From assembly GCF_041890415.1 (NCBI RefSeq), contig NZ_CP169056.1, positions 496,001-560,000 of the forward strand: DNA of 64,000 nucleotides, written 5' to 3'. Below the pieces are notes generated by a model. The model was not told where the DNA came from and searched no databases. It worked only from the letters and a program-made list of their open reading frames with translations. Below, in pieces: positions 41,753 through 51,305 of the stretch. This DNA comes from Pseudoxanthomonas koreensis_A (GTDB lineage Bacteria > Pseudomonadota > Gammaproteobacteria > Xanthomonadales > Xanthomonadaceae). Position numbers and translations under genes: made by a program. Every line of letters begins with the position of its first letter. Positions within the stretch are counted from its first letter, which is position 1.

Positions 41753-44700
41753 ATGAAGCTCTCGGACCTGTCGATCCGGCGCCCGGTGTTCGCCACCGTG
41801 GTCAGCCTGCTGCTGGTGGTGCTGGGGGTGATGTCGTTCCTGCGCCTGACCCTGCGCGAGCTGCCCAACATCGACCCGCCGATCGTCTCGGTCGAGGTCC
41901 GCTACCCGGGTGCGTCGGCGGCGGTGGTGGAGACCCGCATCACCCAGCTCCTGGAAGATGGCCTGGCCGGCATCGAGGGCATCCGCACCATCCAGTCGTC
42001 CAGCCGCAACGGCCGCTCGGACGTGACCATCGAGTTCAACCTCAGCCGCGACATCGAGGCGGCCGCCAACGACGTGCGCGACCGGGTCAGCCGGGTGATG
42101 GACCGGATGCCCGACGAAGCCGATCCGCCGGAGATCGCCAAGGTCGAAGCCGACGCGGACGTCATCATCTGGCTCAACATGCGCTCCACCGTCATGGACA
42201 CCATGGCGTTGACCGATTACGCCGACCGCTACGTGGTCGATCGCCTGTCAGCGCTGGACGGCGTGGCCCAGGTGCGGCTGGGCGGCGGCCAGCGCTATGC
42301 GATGCGCATCTGGCTGGACCGCGATGCGATGGCTGCGCGCGGCATCACCGCGGCCGACGTGGAGCGCGCGCTGCGCGCCGAGAACGTGGAACTGCCGGCC
42401 GGGCGGATCGAATCGAAGGACCGCGACTTCACCCTGCGGGTGGAGCGCGGCTACCGGCAGCCGGCGCAGTTCGCGCAGTTGCCGCTGGGCAAGGGCGCCG
42501 ACGGTTACGTGGTGCGCCTGGGCGACGTGGCCACGGTCGAGCTGGGGCCGGAGGAGCGCCGTGCCTACCTGCGCAGCAACGGCGTGCCCAACGTCGGCCT
42601 TGGCATCGTGCGTACATCCACCGCCAACGCACTGCAGGTGGCGCGCGCGGCGCGCGCCGAGGCCGAGGTCATCCAGGCCACCCTGCCCGAGGGCACCGAC
42701 ATCTTCGTGGCCTACGACAGCACCACCTTCATCGAGGCTTCGATCGAGCGCGTGTATTGGACCCTGGCCGAGGCGATGCTGCTGGTGTTCGGGGTGATCT
42801 GGCTGTTCCTGGGCAGCCTGCGCGCCGCATTGATCCCGGCGGTCACGGTGCCGGTGTGCCTGGTGGCCGCGTTCATCGCGCTGTATGCGTTCGGCTATTC
42901 GATCAACCTGCTGACCCTGCTGGCGCTGGTGTTGTGCATCGGGCTGGTGGTGGACGATGCCATCGTGGTGCTGGAGAACGTGCAGCGCCGCGCCGACCTG
43001 GGCGAACCGCCGCTGGTGGCCGCACGCCGTGGTACCGCGCAGGTGGCTTTTGCGGTGATCGCCACCACCGCGGTGCTGGTGGCGGTGTTCCTGCCGATCG
43101 GCTTCATGGAGGGCAACTCCGGGCGCCTGTTCCGCGAGCTGTCGGTGGCGCTGGCCTCGGCGGTGGCGATCTCGGCCTTCGTCGCGCTCACCCTGACCCC
43201 GATGATGTCGTCCAAGCTGGTGCGCCCGCACACCGCCCCGCGCGGCCTCAATGCCTGGACCCAGCGTGGCCTGGACCGCCTGGGGCAGGGGTACGGCCGC
43301 CATGTGCAGCGCCTGGTCGCGCTGCCCGGCCGGCGCATCCTGGCCCTGCTGCTGGCGGCGATGGCGCTGTGTGCGCTGCTGGTGCTGCTGCTGGGCATGC
43401 GCGTGCCCAGCGAGCTGGCCCCGGCCGAGGATCGTGGCCGCTTCTTCGTGATGGTTGATGGTCCCGAGGGCGCCGGCTTCGACTACACCGTCGGGCAGAT
43501 GCAGCAGGTCGAAGAGATCGTGCTGGCCCGGGTGGGTGAGGATGGCCCAGTGCAGCGCGCCAACTCGCGCGCGCCGCGTGGCTGGGGCGGTAGCGAGGAA
43601 ATGCATACCGGCCAGGTGATCGTGTTCCTGCACGACTGGCACCGGCGCGATGAAAGCACCGCCGAGGTGGTGGCGCAGTTGCGCGGCGAGTTTGCCCGCC
43701 TGCCGGGTGTGAGCGTGCGCGCCAACGTGCCCGGTGGCCTGGTAGGCAGCCGCGGCCAGCGCTACCAGCTGGTGCTGGGCGGGCCGGACTACGCGGAGCT
43801 GGCGCAGTGGCGCGACCGGGTGCTGGAGCGGATGGAATCCAACCCCGGCATCCAGGACCCGGACTCGGACTACAAGGAAACCCGGCCGCAGATGCGGGTG
43901 GATATCGACCGCGCCCGTGCCGCCGACCTGGGCGTCTCGGTGCAGGAAGTGGGCGGCACCCTGGAGACGATGATGGGCTCGCGCCGGGTCACCACGTACG
44001 TGCAGGACGGCGAGGAGTATTACGTCATGCTCCAGGCCGGGCGCGAGGCGCGCATGGACCCGTCCGACCTGGCGCGCACCCATGTGCGCGGCGGCAGCGG
44101 CGAGCTGGTGCCGCTGGCCAACCTGGTGAGCCTGAGCGAAGTCGCCGAGCCCGGCAGCCTCAACCGTTTCAACCGCCTGCGTGCGATCACCATCAGCGCC
44201 GGGCTGGCGCCGGGCTATTCGATGGGCGAGGCGCTGGCCTGGACCCGCCAGGTGGTGGCAGAGGAACTGCCCGACTACGCGCAGGTGGACTGGAAGGGCG
44301 AGTCGCGCGAGTACCAGGAGGCCGACGGCGCGGTGCTGCTGACCTTCACCCTGGCGCTGCTGATCGTGTACCTGGTGCTGGCGGCCCAGTTCGAGAGCTT
44401 CCTGCATCCGTTCACCATCATGCTCACCGTGCCGCTGGCGGTGCTGGGCGCGCTGCTCGGGTTGTGGATCACCGGCGGCACGCTCAACCTGTTCAGCCAG
44501 ATCGGGGTGGTGATGCTGATCGGCCTGGCGGCCAAGAACGGCATCCTGATCGTGGAGTTCGCCAACCAGTTGCGTGACCAGGGCCGGAGCGTGGCCGAGG
44601 CCATCGCCGAGGCCGCCCGGGTGCGGCTGCGCCCGATCCTGATGACCTCGGTGGCCACCGTGGTCGGCGCGGTGCCGCTGGTGGCCGCCGGCGGGCCGGG

Positions 44701-44887
44701 CTCGGCCAGCCGCGCCACGATCGGCATCGTGATCATCGCCGGGGTGAGTTTCTCCACCCTGCTGTCGCTGTACGTGGTGCCTGCGTTCTATGCGCTGCTG
44801 GCGCCGCGCACGCGCTCGCCCGATGCCCTGGCGCGCACCCTGGAGGAACTCGAGGCGCAGACCCCGCCGGCCGGCGGGCACCACTGA
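41753..44887 (+). CDS. RND efflux pump, HAE1-type
   Basis: 1044 residues, an AcrB/MexB-size proton-driven inner-membrane pump. Twelve membrane helices in two halves with large periplasmic loops; the proton-relay aspartates are the DD in GLVVDDAIVVLEN (helix 4), and a lysine of helix 10 lies in GLAAKNGILIVEFANQ. Substrates of this family range from antibiotics to lipids, metals being less likely as the CusA methionines are not seen. It is the second gene of an adaptor-pump pair; no TolC-type outer-membrane gene follows, so a channel encoded elsewhere must be shared. Confidence 0.95.
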   Translation: MKLSDLSIRRPVFATVVSLLLVVLGVMSFLRLTLRELPNIDPPIVSVEVRYPGASAAVVETRITQLLEDGLAGIEGIRTIQSSSRNGRSDVTIEFNLSRDIEAAANDVRDRVSRVMDRMPDEADPPEIAKVEADADVIIWLNMRSTVMDTMALTDYADRYVVDRLSALDGVAQVRLGGGQRYAMRIWLDRDAMAARGITAADVERALRAENVELPAGRIESKDRDFTLRVERGYRQPAQFAQLPLGKGADGYVVRLGDVATVELGPEERRAYLRSNGVPNVGLGIVRTSTANALQVARAARAEAEVIQATLPEGTDIFVAYDSTTFIEASIERVYWTLAEAMLLVFGVIWLFLGSLRAALIPAVTVPVCLVAAFIALYAFGYSINLLTLLALVLCIGLVVDDAIVVLENVQRRADLGEPPLVAARRGTAQVAFAVIATTAVLVAVFLPIGFMEGNSGRLFRELSVALASAVAISAFVALTLTPMMSSKLVRPHTAPRGLNAWTQRGLDRLGQGYGRHVQRLVALPGRRILALLLAAMALCALLVLLLGMRVPSELAPAEDRGRFFVMVDGPEGAGFDYTVGQMQQVEEIVLARVGEDGPVQRANSRAPRGWGGSEEMHTGQVIVFLHDWHRRDESTAEVVAQLRGEFARLPGVSVRANVPGGLVGSRGQRYQLVLGGPDYAELAQWRDRVLERMESNPGIQDPDSDYKETRPQMRVDIDRARAADLGVSVQEVGGTLETMMGSRRVTTYVQDGEEYYVMLQAGREARMDPSDLARTHVRGGSGELVPLANLVSLSEVAEPGSLNRFNRLRAITISAGLAPGYSMGEALAWTRQVVAEELPDYAQVDWKGESREYQEADGAVLLTFTLALLIVYLVLAAQFESFLHPFTIMLTVPLAVLGALLGLWITGGTLNLFSQIGVVMLIGLAAKNGILIVEFANQLRDQGRSVAEAIAEAARVRLRPILMTSVATVVGAVPLVAAGGPGSASRATIGIVIIAGVSFSTLLSLYVVPAFYALLAPRTRSPDALARTLEELEAQTPPAGGHH

Positions 44888-44957
44888 CGCCGCACCGGAC
44901 CAGGTGCGATCCGGCGCCGGGCTGGGCATCATTGCGCCTTCGGCAACCGGGGGTCCC

Positions 44958-46196
44958 ATGACGAAGATCGGTTACGTCTCGCGCATGGAAGGGCTGGACG
45001 CCCTGCGCGGCTTCGCCCTGTTCGGGCTGTTCATCGTGCACATGCCCGAACTGTTCGAGCTGTACTGGCTCAACCCGGTCACCGACCCGCTGCAGAAGGC
45101 CGTGCACGACACGGTATGGCTGCTGCTGGCCGGCAAGGCCTTCGCCCTGATGGCGCTGTGCTTCGGGGTGAGCTTCTTCATCATCATGGATCGCTCCGCC
45201 CAGCGCGGGGTGGACTTCACCGGGCGCTTTGTCTGGCGCCTGGCGCTGCTGGCGCTGATGGGCCTGCTGCATGGGCTGTGGTACCGCGGCGACATCCTCG
45301 AAGTGCTGGCCTTGATGGGCCTGCTGCTGGTGCCGTTCTACCGGGTGCGCTCGAACCGGGTGCTGCTGTGGCTGGCGGTGGCGTTCATGCTGCAGCCGCT
45401 GATGCTGGTGCAGATCGTGGCCGGGCTGCTGGGCGCCGAATGGGCCAACCGCCCGCCCGGCTACTGGAACCTGTCCATGTCCGAGGTCTACCTGCATGGA
45501 AGCTTCCTGGACACGGTGCGGATCAACGTGGTCGAGGGGCACGCGCAGAAGTGGAGCTTCATGTACGGCTCCGGGCGCCTGAGCCAGATCATGGGGTTGT
45601 CGCTGCTGGGCATGGTCCTGGGCCGGATCGGGTTCTTCGCCCGGCCGGCGCAGTTTGCGCGCGCGCGCCACATCGGCCTGGTGCTCGCGCTGCTGGTGGC
45701 GGTGCTGCTCTACTTCGTCCGCGAGCCGCTGGCCCAGCTGGTGCCGGCCAGCGCGACGGTGGTGGTGCCGCGGGCCCTGGCCGGCGCGGTCCTGGCCAGC
45801 CTGTTCGACCTGGTGATGATGGCGGTGCTGATGCTGGGCTTCCTGTGGCTCTACCACGGTCCCCTGCACCGCGCGCTGGGGCTGCTGGCCCCGGCCGGGC
45901 GCATGACCCTGAGCCTGTACGTGGGCCAGTCGCTGGTATTCGTGCCGGTGTTCTACGGCTACGGGCTGGGCCTGTACGCCAGCATGACCCAGCTGCAGGC
46001 CGTGTTGCTGGGCCTGGCCGCGTTCGCGGCGCAGTTGCTGCTGGCCCACCTGTGGTTCCGCCGGTTCTATTACGGTCCGCTGGAGTGGGTGTGGCGCGCA
46101 GGCACCTACCTGACCACCGGCGTGCCTTTCGTGCGCCCGCGTGTGCCGGCACCGCCGTTGCGGCCGCTGAGGGAAGGCGAGGGCGGCACCGGCTGA
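44958..46196 (+). CDS. DUF418 membrane protein
   Basis: 412 residues with about ten hydrophobic segments. The start RMEGLDALRGFALFGLFIVHM and the C-terminal GRMTLSLYVGQSLVFVPVFYGYGLGLY with RRFYYGPLEWVWR are the two hallmarks of DUF418 (YeiB-like) proteins. Function not established; the N-terminus recalls acyltransferase-3 proteins. The ATG at 44958 is used. It lies 70 bases after the RND pump on the same strand, possibly cotranscribed. Confidence 0.88.
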   Translation: MTKIGYVSRMEGLDALRGFALFGLFIVHMPELFELYWLNPVTDPLQKAVHDTVWLLLAGKAFALMALCFGVSFFIIMDRSAQRGVDFTGRFVWRLALLALMGLLHGLWYRGDILEVLALMGLLLVPFYRVRSNRVLLWLAVAFMLQPLMLVQIVAGLLGAEWANRPPGYWNLSMSEVYLHGSFLDTVRINVVEGHAQKWSFMYGSGRLSQIMGLSLLGMVLGRIGFFARPAQFARARHIGLVLALLVAVLLYFVREPLAQLVPASATVVVPRALAGAVLASLFDLVMMAVLMLGFLWLYHGPLHRALGLLAPAGRMTLSLYVGQSLVFVPVFYGYGLGLYASMTQLQAVLLGLAAFAAQLLLAHLWFRRFYYGPLEWVWRAGTYLTTGVPFVRPRVPAPPLRPLREGEGGTG

Positions 46197-46291
46197 GCGG
46201 GCACCGCGCGATGCGTTGCCCGGCGCGGCACGCACCTGCAGCGAGCACCTGCGCTGCGCGCGGCGGCGCTTGCGGTTATCTTTCCATGCCT

Positions 46292-46315
46292 GCGGGCGGC
46301 AACGATGCCGCCCGC
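46292..46315. terminator. strong hairpin between DUF418 and symporter genes
   Basis: A perfect 10-bp stem GCGGGCGGCA/TGCCGCCCGC with loop ACGA. There is no U-tract on either strand, so it may be a transcript-end hairpin or attenuator rather than a full terminator. It lies 42 bases before the symporter start. Confidence 0.4.
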
Positions 46316-46356
46316 GTCCATTCCGCCGCAAGGCCGAGCTCCGGAGACCCGCGCCC

Positions 46357-47859
46357 GTGGAAGCCCTTCTCAACTGGTTGAACGGCATCATCTGGAGCAA
46401 TGCGCTGATCGCGCTGTGCCTGGGCGCCGGCCTGTGGTTCTCCTTCCGCACCCGTTTCATGCAGGTGCGCGGTTTTGCCGAGATGTGCCGGCTCACGGTC
46501 ACCGGGCAGAAGTCCGAGGCGGGCGTGTCCTCGTTCCAGGCGCTGGCCATCTCCATGGCCGGGCGGATGGGTATCGGCAACATCGCCGGGGTGGCCACCG
46601 CCGTTGCCTACGGCGGCCCCGGCGCGGTGTTCTGGATGTGGGTGATGGGCTTCCTCGGCGCCTCGACCTCGTACATCGAGTCCTCGCTGGCGCAGATCTA
46701 CAAGGAGAAGGACGCCGAGGGGCGCTACCGCGGCGGACCGGCGTACTACATCGAGAAGGCGATGGGGCTGAAGTGGTACGCGATGGCGTTCGCCATCACC
46801 ACCATCGTGGCCACCGGCCTGCTGCTGCCGGGCGTACAGGCCAATGCGATTGCCGACAGCGCAAGCAATGTCCTGTGCGGCGGCGATCCGGGCCTGTGCG
46901 CTGCTGCCGGCGGCATGGGCGCGATGAAGCTGTGGATCGGCCTGGGCGTGGCCGCGCTGCTGGCCACCATCATCTTCGGCGGCATCCGCCGCATCGCCAC
47001 CTTCGCCGAGGTGGTGGTCCCGTTCATGGCCGCCGGCTTCATCCTGATGGCGGTGGTGGTGATGATCCTCAACGCGGACAAGGTGCCGGACATGTTCGCC
47101 GACATCTTCAGCAGCGCGTTCGGTGCGCACGCCGCGTTCGGCGCCATCATCGGCCAGGCGGTGGCCTGGGGCGTGAAGCGCGGCATCTATGCCAACGAGG
47201 CCGGCCAGGGCACCGGCCCGCACGCGGCTGCGGCGGCCGAGGTCTCGCACCCGGCCAAGCAGGGCTACGTGCAGGCCTTCGCGATCTACTTCGACACCAT
47301 GCTGGTGTGCACCTCCACCGCCTTCCTGCTGCTGTCCACCGGCATGTACAACACCTTCAAGGTGGCCACCAAAGATGGCGCCGAGGTGCTGGAGGCGGTG
47401 TACACCGGCGTGCCGGGCCTGCTGCCGTCGGAGGGCGCGCAGTTCACCCAGGCGGCGGTGGAGTCGGTGCTGCCGGGCTGGGGCGCCGGATTCGTGGCGC
47501 TGGCACTGTTCTTCTTCGCCTTCACCACGATCATGGCCTATTACTACATGGCCGAAACCAACCTCACCTACGTTGCCGGCGTGCGCAAGCCGCACCGGCT
47601 GGCGATCCTGCTGCTGCGGCTGGGCATCGTCGGCATGGTGGTATTCGGCGCGTACCACAACGCGGCCATCGCCTGGACCCTAGGCGACATCGGCGTGGGC
47701 CTGATGGCCTGGTTGAACATCGTCGCCATCCTGATCGTGCAGAAGCCGGCGTTGCTGGCGCTGCGCGACTACGAGCGGCAGAAGAAGCTCGGCGTGGAAC
47801 CGGTGTTCGACCCTGAAGCACTGGGCATCCGCAACGCCCACTTCTGGAAGCGGCGCTGA
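46357..47859 (+). CDS. sodium:alanine symporter family permease
   Basis: 500 residues, AGCS family (AgcS/DagA type), inner-membrane import of alanine or glycine with sodium. Signatures: ALAISMAGRMGIGNIAGVAT (substrate/sodium site), GGPGAVFWMWVMGFLGASTS, GPAYYIEKAMG and KRGIYANEAGQGTGPHAAAA. No ATG is near; the GTG at 46357 (VEALLNWLNGIIW) is chosen, with GGAG 11 bases upstream. The exact amino acid is not known. Confidence 0.93.
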   Translation: MEALLNWLNGIIWSNALIALCLGAGLWFSFRTRFMQVRGFAEMCRLTVTGQKSEAGVSSFQALAISMAGRMGIGNIAGVATAVAYGGPGAVFWMWVMGFLGASTSYIESSLAQIYKEKDAEGRYRGGPAYYIEKAMGLKWYAMAFAITTIVATGLLLPGVQANAIADSASNVLCGGDPGLCAAAGGMGAMKLWIGLGVAALLATIIFGGIRRIATFAEVVVPFMAAGFILMAVVVMILNADKVPDMFADIFSSAFGAHAAFGAIIGQAVAWGVKRGIYANEAGQGTGPHAAAAAEVSHPAKQGYVQAFAIYFDTMLVCTSTAFLLLSTGMYNTFKVATKDGAEVLEAVYTGVPGLLPSEGAQFTQAAVESVLPGWGAGFVALALFFFAFTTIMAYYYMAETNLTYVAGVRKPHRLAILLLRLGIVGMVVFGAYHNAAIAWTLGDIGVGLMAWLNIVAILIVQKPALLALRDYERQKKLGVEPVFDPEALGIRNAHFWKRR

Positions 47860-47860
47860 C

Positions 47861-48790
47861 GTGGCCGGTCCCTGGGATCGCGGGCCGCGCCCGCCGCGGG
47901 ATGCAGCACGGCGCCCACCGAGCGGACGGCCGGAGAAAAAATGGCCGGCCGTTGCCTCCCGGCCGCGCGGTGACGACGGCGCCCCTTCCGGCGCCGGGGC
48001 AGAGGCCGATCCGGCGCTGCCGCCGGTCGACACCGCACACCATGGCGCCCGCCGCGAGGAGCTGCGGCTGTACGGACTCAACGCGGTCGAGGCGGTGTTC
48101 CGGCGCCGGCCGCAGGCGATCCGCAAGCTGTGGCTGGCCGAGGCTCGCCTCGGCGTACTGAAGCCATTGCTTGCGTGGTGCGTGAAGCATCGGGTGGGCT
48201 ACCGCGTGGTGGACACGGCCGACCTGGACCGCCTGGCCGGCAGCACCCACCACGAAGGCGTGGTGGCCGATGTATTGCGGGTTGCGCCGTTGTCGCTGGA
48301 TGCGTGGTTGGACGGCCTGCCGACACACGCGCCGACGCTGGCGATCTGGCTGGACGGAGTCGGCAACCCGCACAACTTCGGCGCGATCCTGCGTTCGGCC
48401 GCGCACTTCGGCGCCGCCGTGCTGTTGCCGCACCGCTCGCCGCTGGCACTGTCCGGCGCGGCTGCGCGGGTGGCCGAAGGTGCGGCCGAGGCGGTGCCGT
48501 TGGTGCGCCTGCCACCGGCAGATGCGGCGATGGCACGCCTGCGCGATACCGGCTTCGCGCTTGCCGCCACCGTGGTGCGCGATGGCGCGGACCTGTTTGC
48601 CGCATCCTTGCCGCCGCGGCTGGTGTACGTGATGGGCGCCGAAGGCGAGGGCATGGATGCCGGCCTGGCCGCGGCCTGCGAGCTGCGCCTGTCGATCCCC
48701 GGCAGCGGTGCGGTGGAAAGCCTGAACGTGGCCGCGGCCACGGCCGTATTCCTTGCGCAGTGGGTAGCCGCCCGGCGCACGCGCGCATAG
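47861..48790 (+). CDS. SpoU/TrmH-family RNA methyltransferase
   Basis: 309 residues. A basic, disordered N-terminal part (about 1-60) is followed by a SpoU substrate-binding domain (RLYGLNAVEAVFRRRPQAIR) and the knotted SPOUT methylase domain with motif 1 LDGVGNPHNFGAILRSA, motif 2 VMGAEGEGM and motif 3 IPGSGAVESLNVAAATAVFL. It probably 2'-O-methylates a ribose in tRNA or rRNA; the layout recalls E. coli YfiF rather than RlmB. The GTG at 47861 lies 1 base after the symporter stop; a later start after the basic leader cannot be excluded. Confidence 0.88.
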   Translation: MAGPWDRGPRPPRDAARRPPSGRPEKKWPAVASRPRGDDGAPSGAGAEADPALPPVDTAHHGARREELRLYGLNAVEAVFRRRPQAIRKLWLAEARLGVLKPLLAWCVKHRVGYRVVDTADLDRLAGSTHHEGVVADVLRVAPLSLDAWLDGLPTHAPTLAIWLDGVGNPHNFGAILRSAAHFGAAVLLPHRSPLALSGAAARVAEGAAEAVPLVRLPPADAAMARLRDTGFALAATVVRDGADLFAASLPPRLVYVMGAEGEGMDAGLAAACELRLSIPGSGAVESLNVAAATAVFLAQWVAARRTRA

Positions 48791-48862
48791 CGGGGTGGCA
48801 CCGCGCGCGCCACAGGCGCGTCGGGCCGGCATGCCCGTGGCGCCCGCGCGGCGGCGCAGGCC

Positions 48863-50269
48863 TCAGGGCGCGGGCGACGCGGCCTTCGGCGCGCTGCCGA
48901 AATCACCCTCGGCATCTGCAGCCAGGTAGGCGAATACCGCATAGGCGGCGACGTTCTGCGCCAGTGCGGCCGGGTCGATCTTGTCCAGGGTGTCGTCGGC
49001 GGTGTGGTGCAGGTGGAAGTAGTCGCTGCCATCCTGCGCCAGCCATGCCCAGGTCACGCCCCGCGCCGCCAGCGGGATGATGTCCGGGCCCGGGCCGCCC
49101 TTGTCGGGGGCGTAGGCGATGCCCAGTGGCGCCAGCGCTCCCGCGATCTGCGCGGTGGCCGCGCGAGCGTGTGCCGGTGCGCCGGTATTGAACGCATAGA
49201 TGCGGCCGGCGCCGAAGTCGCTCTCGGCCGCCAGCTGGTGCAGCGCGATGCCGTCGGCGTGCGCCTGCGCATAGGCGCGGCCGCCGAGCAGGCCTTGTTC
49301 CTCGTTCGCATAGGCGACCACGCGGATGCTGCGCGCCGGGCGCCGCGGCATCTGCGCGATCAGGCGCGCGGCGGCCATGGTGATGCCGATGCCGGCTGCG
49401 TCGTCCACTGCGCCGGTGCCCAGGTCCCAGGAATCCAGGTGCGCGCCGATCAGCACCACCTCCTGCGGGCGGCTGCGCCCGGTGATCTGGCCGATCACGT
49501 TGTGCGAGGTGTATTGCCCGTCCCAGCCGCAGTCCAGGGCCAGGCGCACGCTCACCGGGCCGCGCGCGGCCAGGCGCGCGAGCTGGTCGGCGTCGGGGAT
49601 GCTCAGCGCCGCCGCTGGCACCGGCTCCAGGCCATCGTCGTAGCGGGTGATGCCGGTGTGCGGTACCCGGTGGTTGTCGGTGCCGGCCGAGCGCATCAGG
49701 AAGCCGATGGCGCCCTTGCGGATCGCCACCGACGGCCCGCGCGAACGCACCGCGCCACCGGCCCGGTAGCCGCTGCCGTCGCGCGCGGCCTGCATCTGGA
49801 AATCGACGAAGGCGATCCTGCCGGCCAGCGAGCCGTCGGCGGCGGCTTCCAGCGCGGCCAGGTCGGGGAAGCGCACCACCTGTGCTTCCACCGTCCCGCC
49901 GACACTGCCGCCAAGTGCGGTGATCGCCAGCGGTTGCGCGTGCGCACCCACGACCGCGGCATGTTCGCTGCGGCGCTCCCACTTCGGGAAGGTGACCGGC
50001 TCGCTCCAGACCCGGTCGAAACCCAGTGCGTGGAACTTGGCCACGGCCCAGGCTACCGCGCGCGCGTCGGCCTCGCTGCCGGCCAGGCGCGGTCCGATTT
50101 CGGTGGTCAGCGATTCGACCACCTTCCAGCCGGTGTCATCGGCCAGCGCACGCGTGCGCAGCTCGCCCATCTGCGCCAGGGCGGCGTCGGGGATGCGGGT
50201 TTCGGCGGCGGGCGCGGGCGCGGCGAGGAACGCGGCGGCCAGCGCGGGGGCAAGCAATGCAATGCGCAT
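48863..50269 (-). CDS. secreted M28 zinc peptidase
   Basis: 468 residues with a signal peptide (MRIALLAPALAAAFLAAPAP, cut near A22). A PA-type insert spans about 115-240, then the M28 catalytic domain: zinc ligands H277 and D289 in GAHLDSWDLGTGAVDDAAG, catalytic glutamate in ANEEQGLLGG (323-324), D351 in ESDFGAG and a late histidine in FHLHHTADDT. Probably a periplasmic or secreted aminopeptidase or carboxypeptidase. The ATG at 50269 is fixed by the signal peptide. Confidence 0.93.
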   Translation of the reverse strand: MRIALLAPALAAAFLAAPAPAAETRIPDAALAQMGELRTRALADDTGWKVVESLTTEIGPRLAGSEADARAVAWAVAKFHALGFDRVWSEPVTFPKWERRSEHAAVVGAHAQPLAITALGGSVGGTVEAQVVRFPDLAALEAAADGSLAGRIAFVDFQMQAARDGSGYRAGGAVRSRGPSVAIRKGAIGFLMRSAGTDNHRVPHTGITRYDDGLEPVPAAALSIPDADQLARLAARGPVSVRLALDCGWDGQYTSHNVIGQITGRSRPQEVVLIGAHLDSWDLGTGAVDDAAGIGITMAAARLIAQMPRRPARSIRVVAYANEEQGLLGGRAYAQAHADGIALHQLAAESDFGAGRIYAFNTGAPAHARAATAQIAGALAPLGIAYAPDKGGPGPDIIPLAARGVTWAWLAQDGSDYFHLHHTADDTLDKIDPAALAQNVAAYAVFAYLAADAEGDFGSAPKAASPAP

Positions 50270-50370
50270 GCGGCAAGCTCCGGTGCAAACCCCGGAGCCT
50301 AGCAAAGCGCCGCCGGCCGGCCCCGTGCACTTGGTCACGGGATGAAGGTGCGGGTGTCGCCGGGGGGCGC

Positions 50371-50784
50371 TCAGCGCTTGAGCGCGTCGCGGATCTCGCG
50401 CAGCAGCAGCACGTCCTCGGCCGGCGGCGGTGCTTCGGCAGGCGCTTCGGCCTGTTTGCGTGCCAGGCGGTTGATCACCCTCACCAGCATGAAGATGGCG
50501 AAGGCCACGATCACGAACTGGATGATGGTGTTGAGGAATTCGCCCACGCCGATCGCCACCGCCGGTATCACCTCGCCGGCGGCGTCCACGCCGGCTTCCT
50601 TCAGCGTCCATGTCCATTTGGAGAAGTCCACGCCGCCGACCAGCAGGCCGATCGGCGGCATGATGACCTTGTCCACCAGCGCGGTGACGATCTTGCCGAA
50701 TGCCGCGCCGATGACCACGCCCACGGCCAGGTCGATCACGTTGCCGCGCATCGCGAATTCCTTGAACTCGGCGATCATTCCCAT
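50371..50784 (-). CDS. mscL: large-conductance mechanosensitive channel
   Basis: 137 residues (E. coli 136). A pentameric inner-membrane channel that opens under membrane tension and releases solutes on osmotic downshock. N-terminal helix MGMIAEFKEFAMRGNVIDLA, first membrane helix VGVVIGAAFGKIVTALVDKV, second helix FLNTIIQFVIVAFAIFMLVR and the C-terminal bundle LLLREIRDAL. The ATG at 50784 has AGGAG 9 bases upstream; an ATG at 50778 is an alternative. Confidence 0.97.
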   Translation of the reverse strand: MGMIAEFKEFAMRGNVIDLAVGVVIGAAFGKIVTALVDKVIMPPIGLLVGGVDFSKWTWTLKEAGVDAAGEVIPAVAIGVGEFLNTIIQFVIVAFAIFMLVRVINRLARKQAEAPAEAPPPAEDVLLLREIRDALKR

Positions 50785-50969
50785 CACTGGCTCTCCTGGT
50801 GTTTGTCGGGGTGTCGGTGCGTGTTGCACGGGGGCCAAGCGTAACCCGGTGGCGCCTGCGCGGTCAGGTGCCGGCGTCCGTGCTGCGGACACGCTCCCGG
50901 CAACCGGGCCTGGCAGGAGGGAGCGGCGGAGACGGGTGATGGGCGGCGCGCCGTGGCGGCCGGCAGGCC

Positions 50970-51242
50970 TCAGTGCGAGGGCAGTACCGGCTTGCGCAGG
51001 ACCCGGTATTCGGCGTCCATGGTCTGCCCGCGCGCCGGCTGGCGGTGGCCGCGCAGCAGCTTCCAGGCCAGGCCCGCGGCAATCATCGCCGCGCCCACGA
51101 ACACGCTGAAAAACACCAGCAGCGCCAGCAGGCCCAGCCCGACCACGCCCAGCGCCAGCCGCAGCAGCGGCGAGCGCGGCTTGCGCGGCGCAAACAGGGA
51201 GCCGAGGACGGCGGTGTCGAAGCGGAAGGGCCTGAATCGCAT
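50970..51242 (-). CDS. small membrane protein of unknown function
   Basis: 90 residues, not recognised. A basic N-terminus (MRFRPFRFDTAVLGSLFAPRKPR) leads to a hydrophobic region of about 35 residues (LALGVVGLGLLALLVFFSVF and the following GAAMIAAGLAWKLL), enough for one long or two short membrane helices, and a polar tail. It is divergent from the Rieske gene (63 bases between starts). No Shine-Dalgarno is evident before the ATG at 51242. Confidence 0.6.
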   Translation of the reverse strand: MRFRPFRFDTAVLGSLFAPRKPRSPLLRLALGVVGLGLLALLVFFSVFVGAAMIAAGLAWKLLRGHRQPARGQTMDAEYRVLRKPVLPSH

Positions 51243-51305
51243 GGGGGACGCGTGCCAGAATGGCGCTGGACGGGAAGTATCGGCCGGATGTCCGGCGAGG
51301 TTGTG

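Noticed and set aside
42248..44959. A 903-codon minus-strand frame opposite the RND pump
   Set aside because: Low-complexity His/Gln/Arg-rich translation, no motif; the plus-strand pump is complete and conserved.
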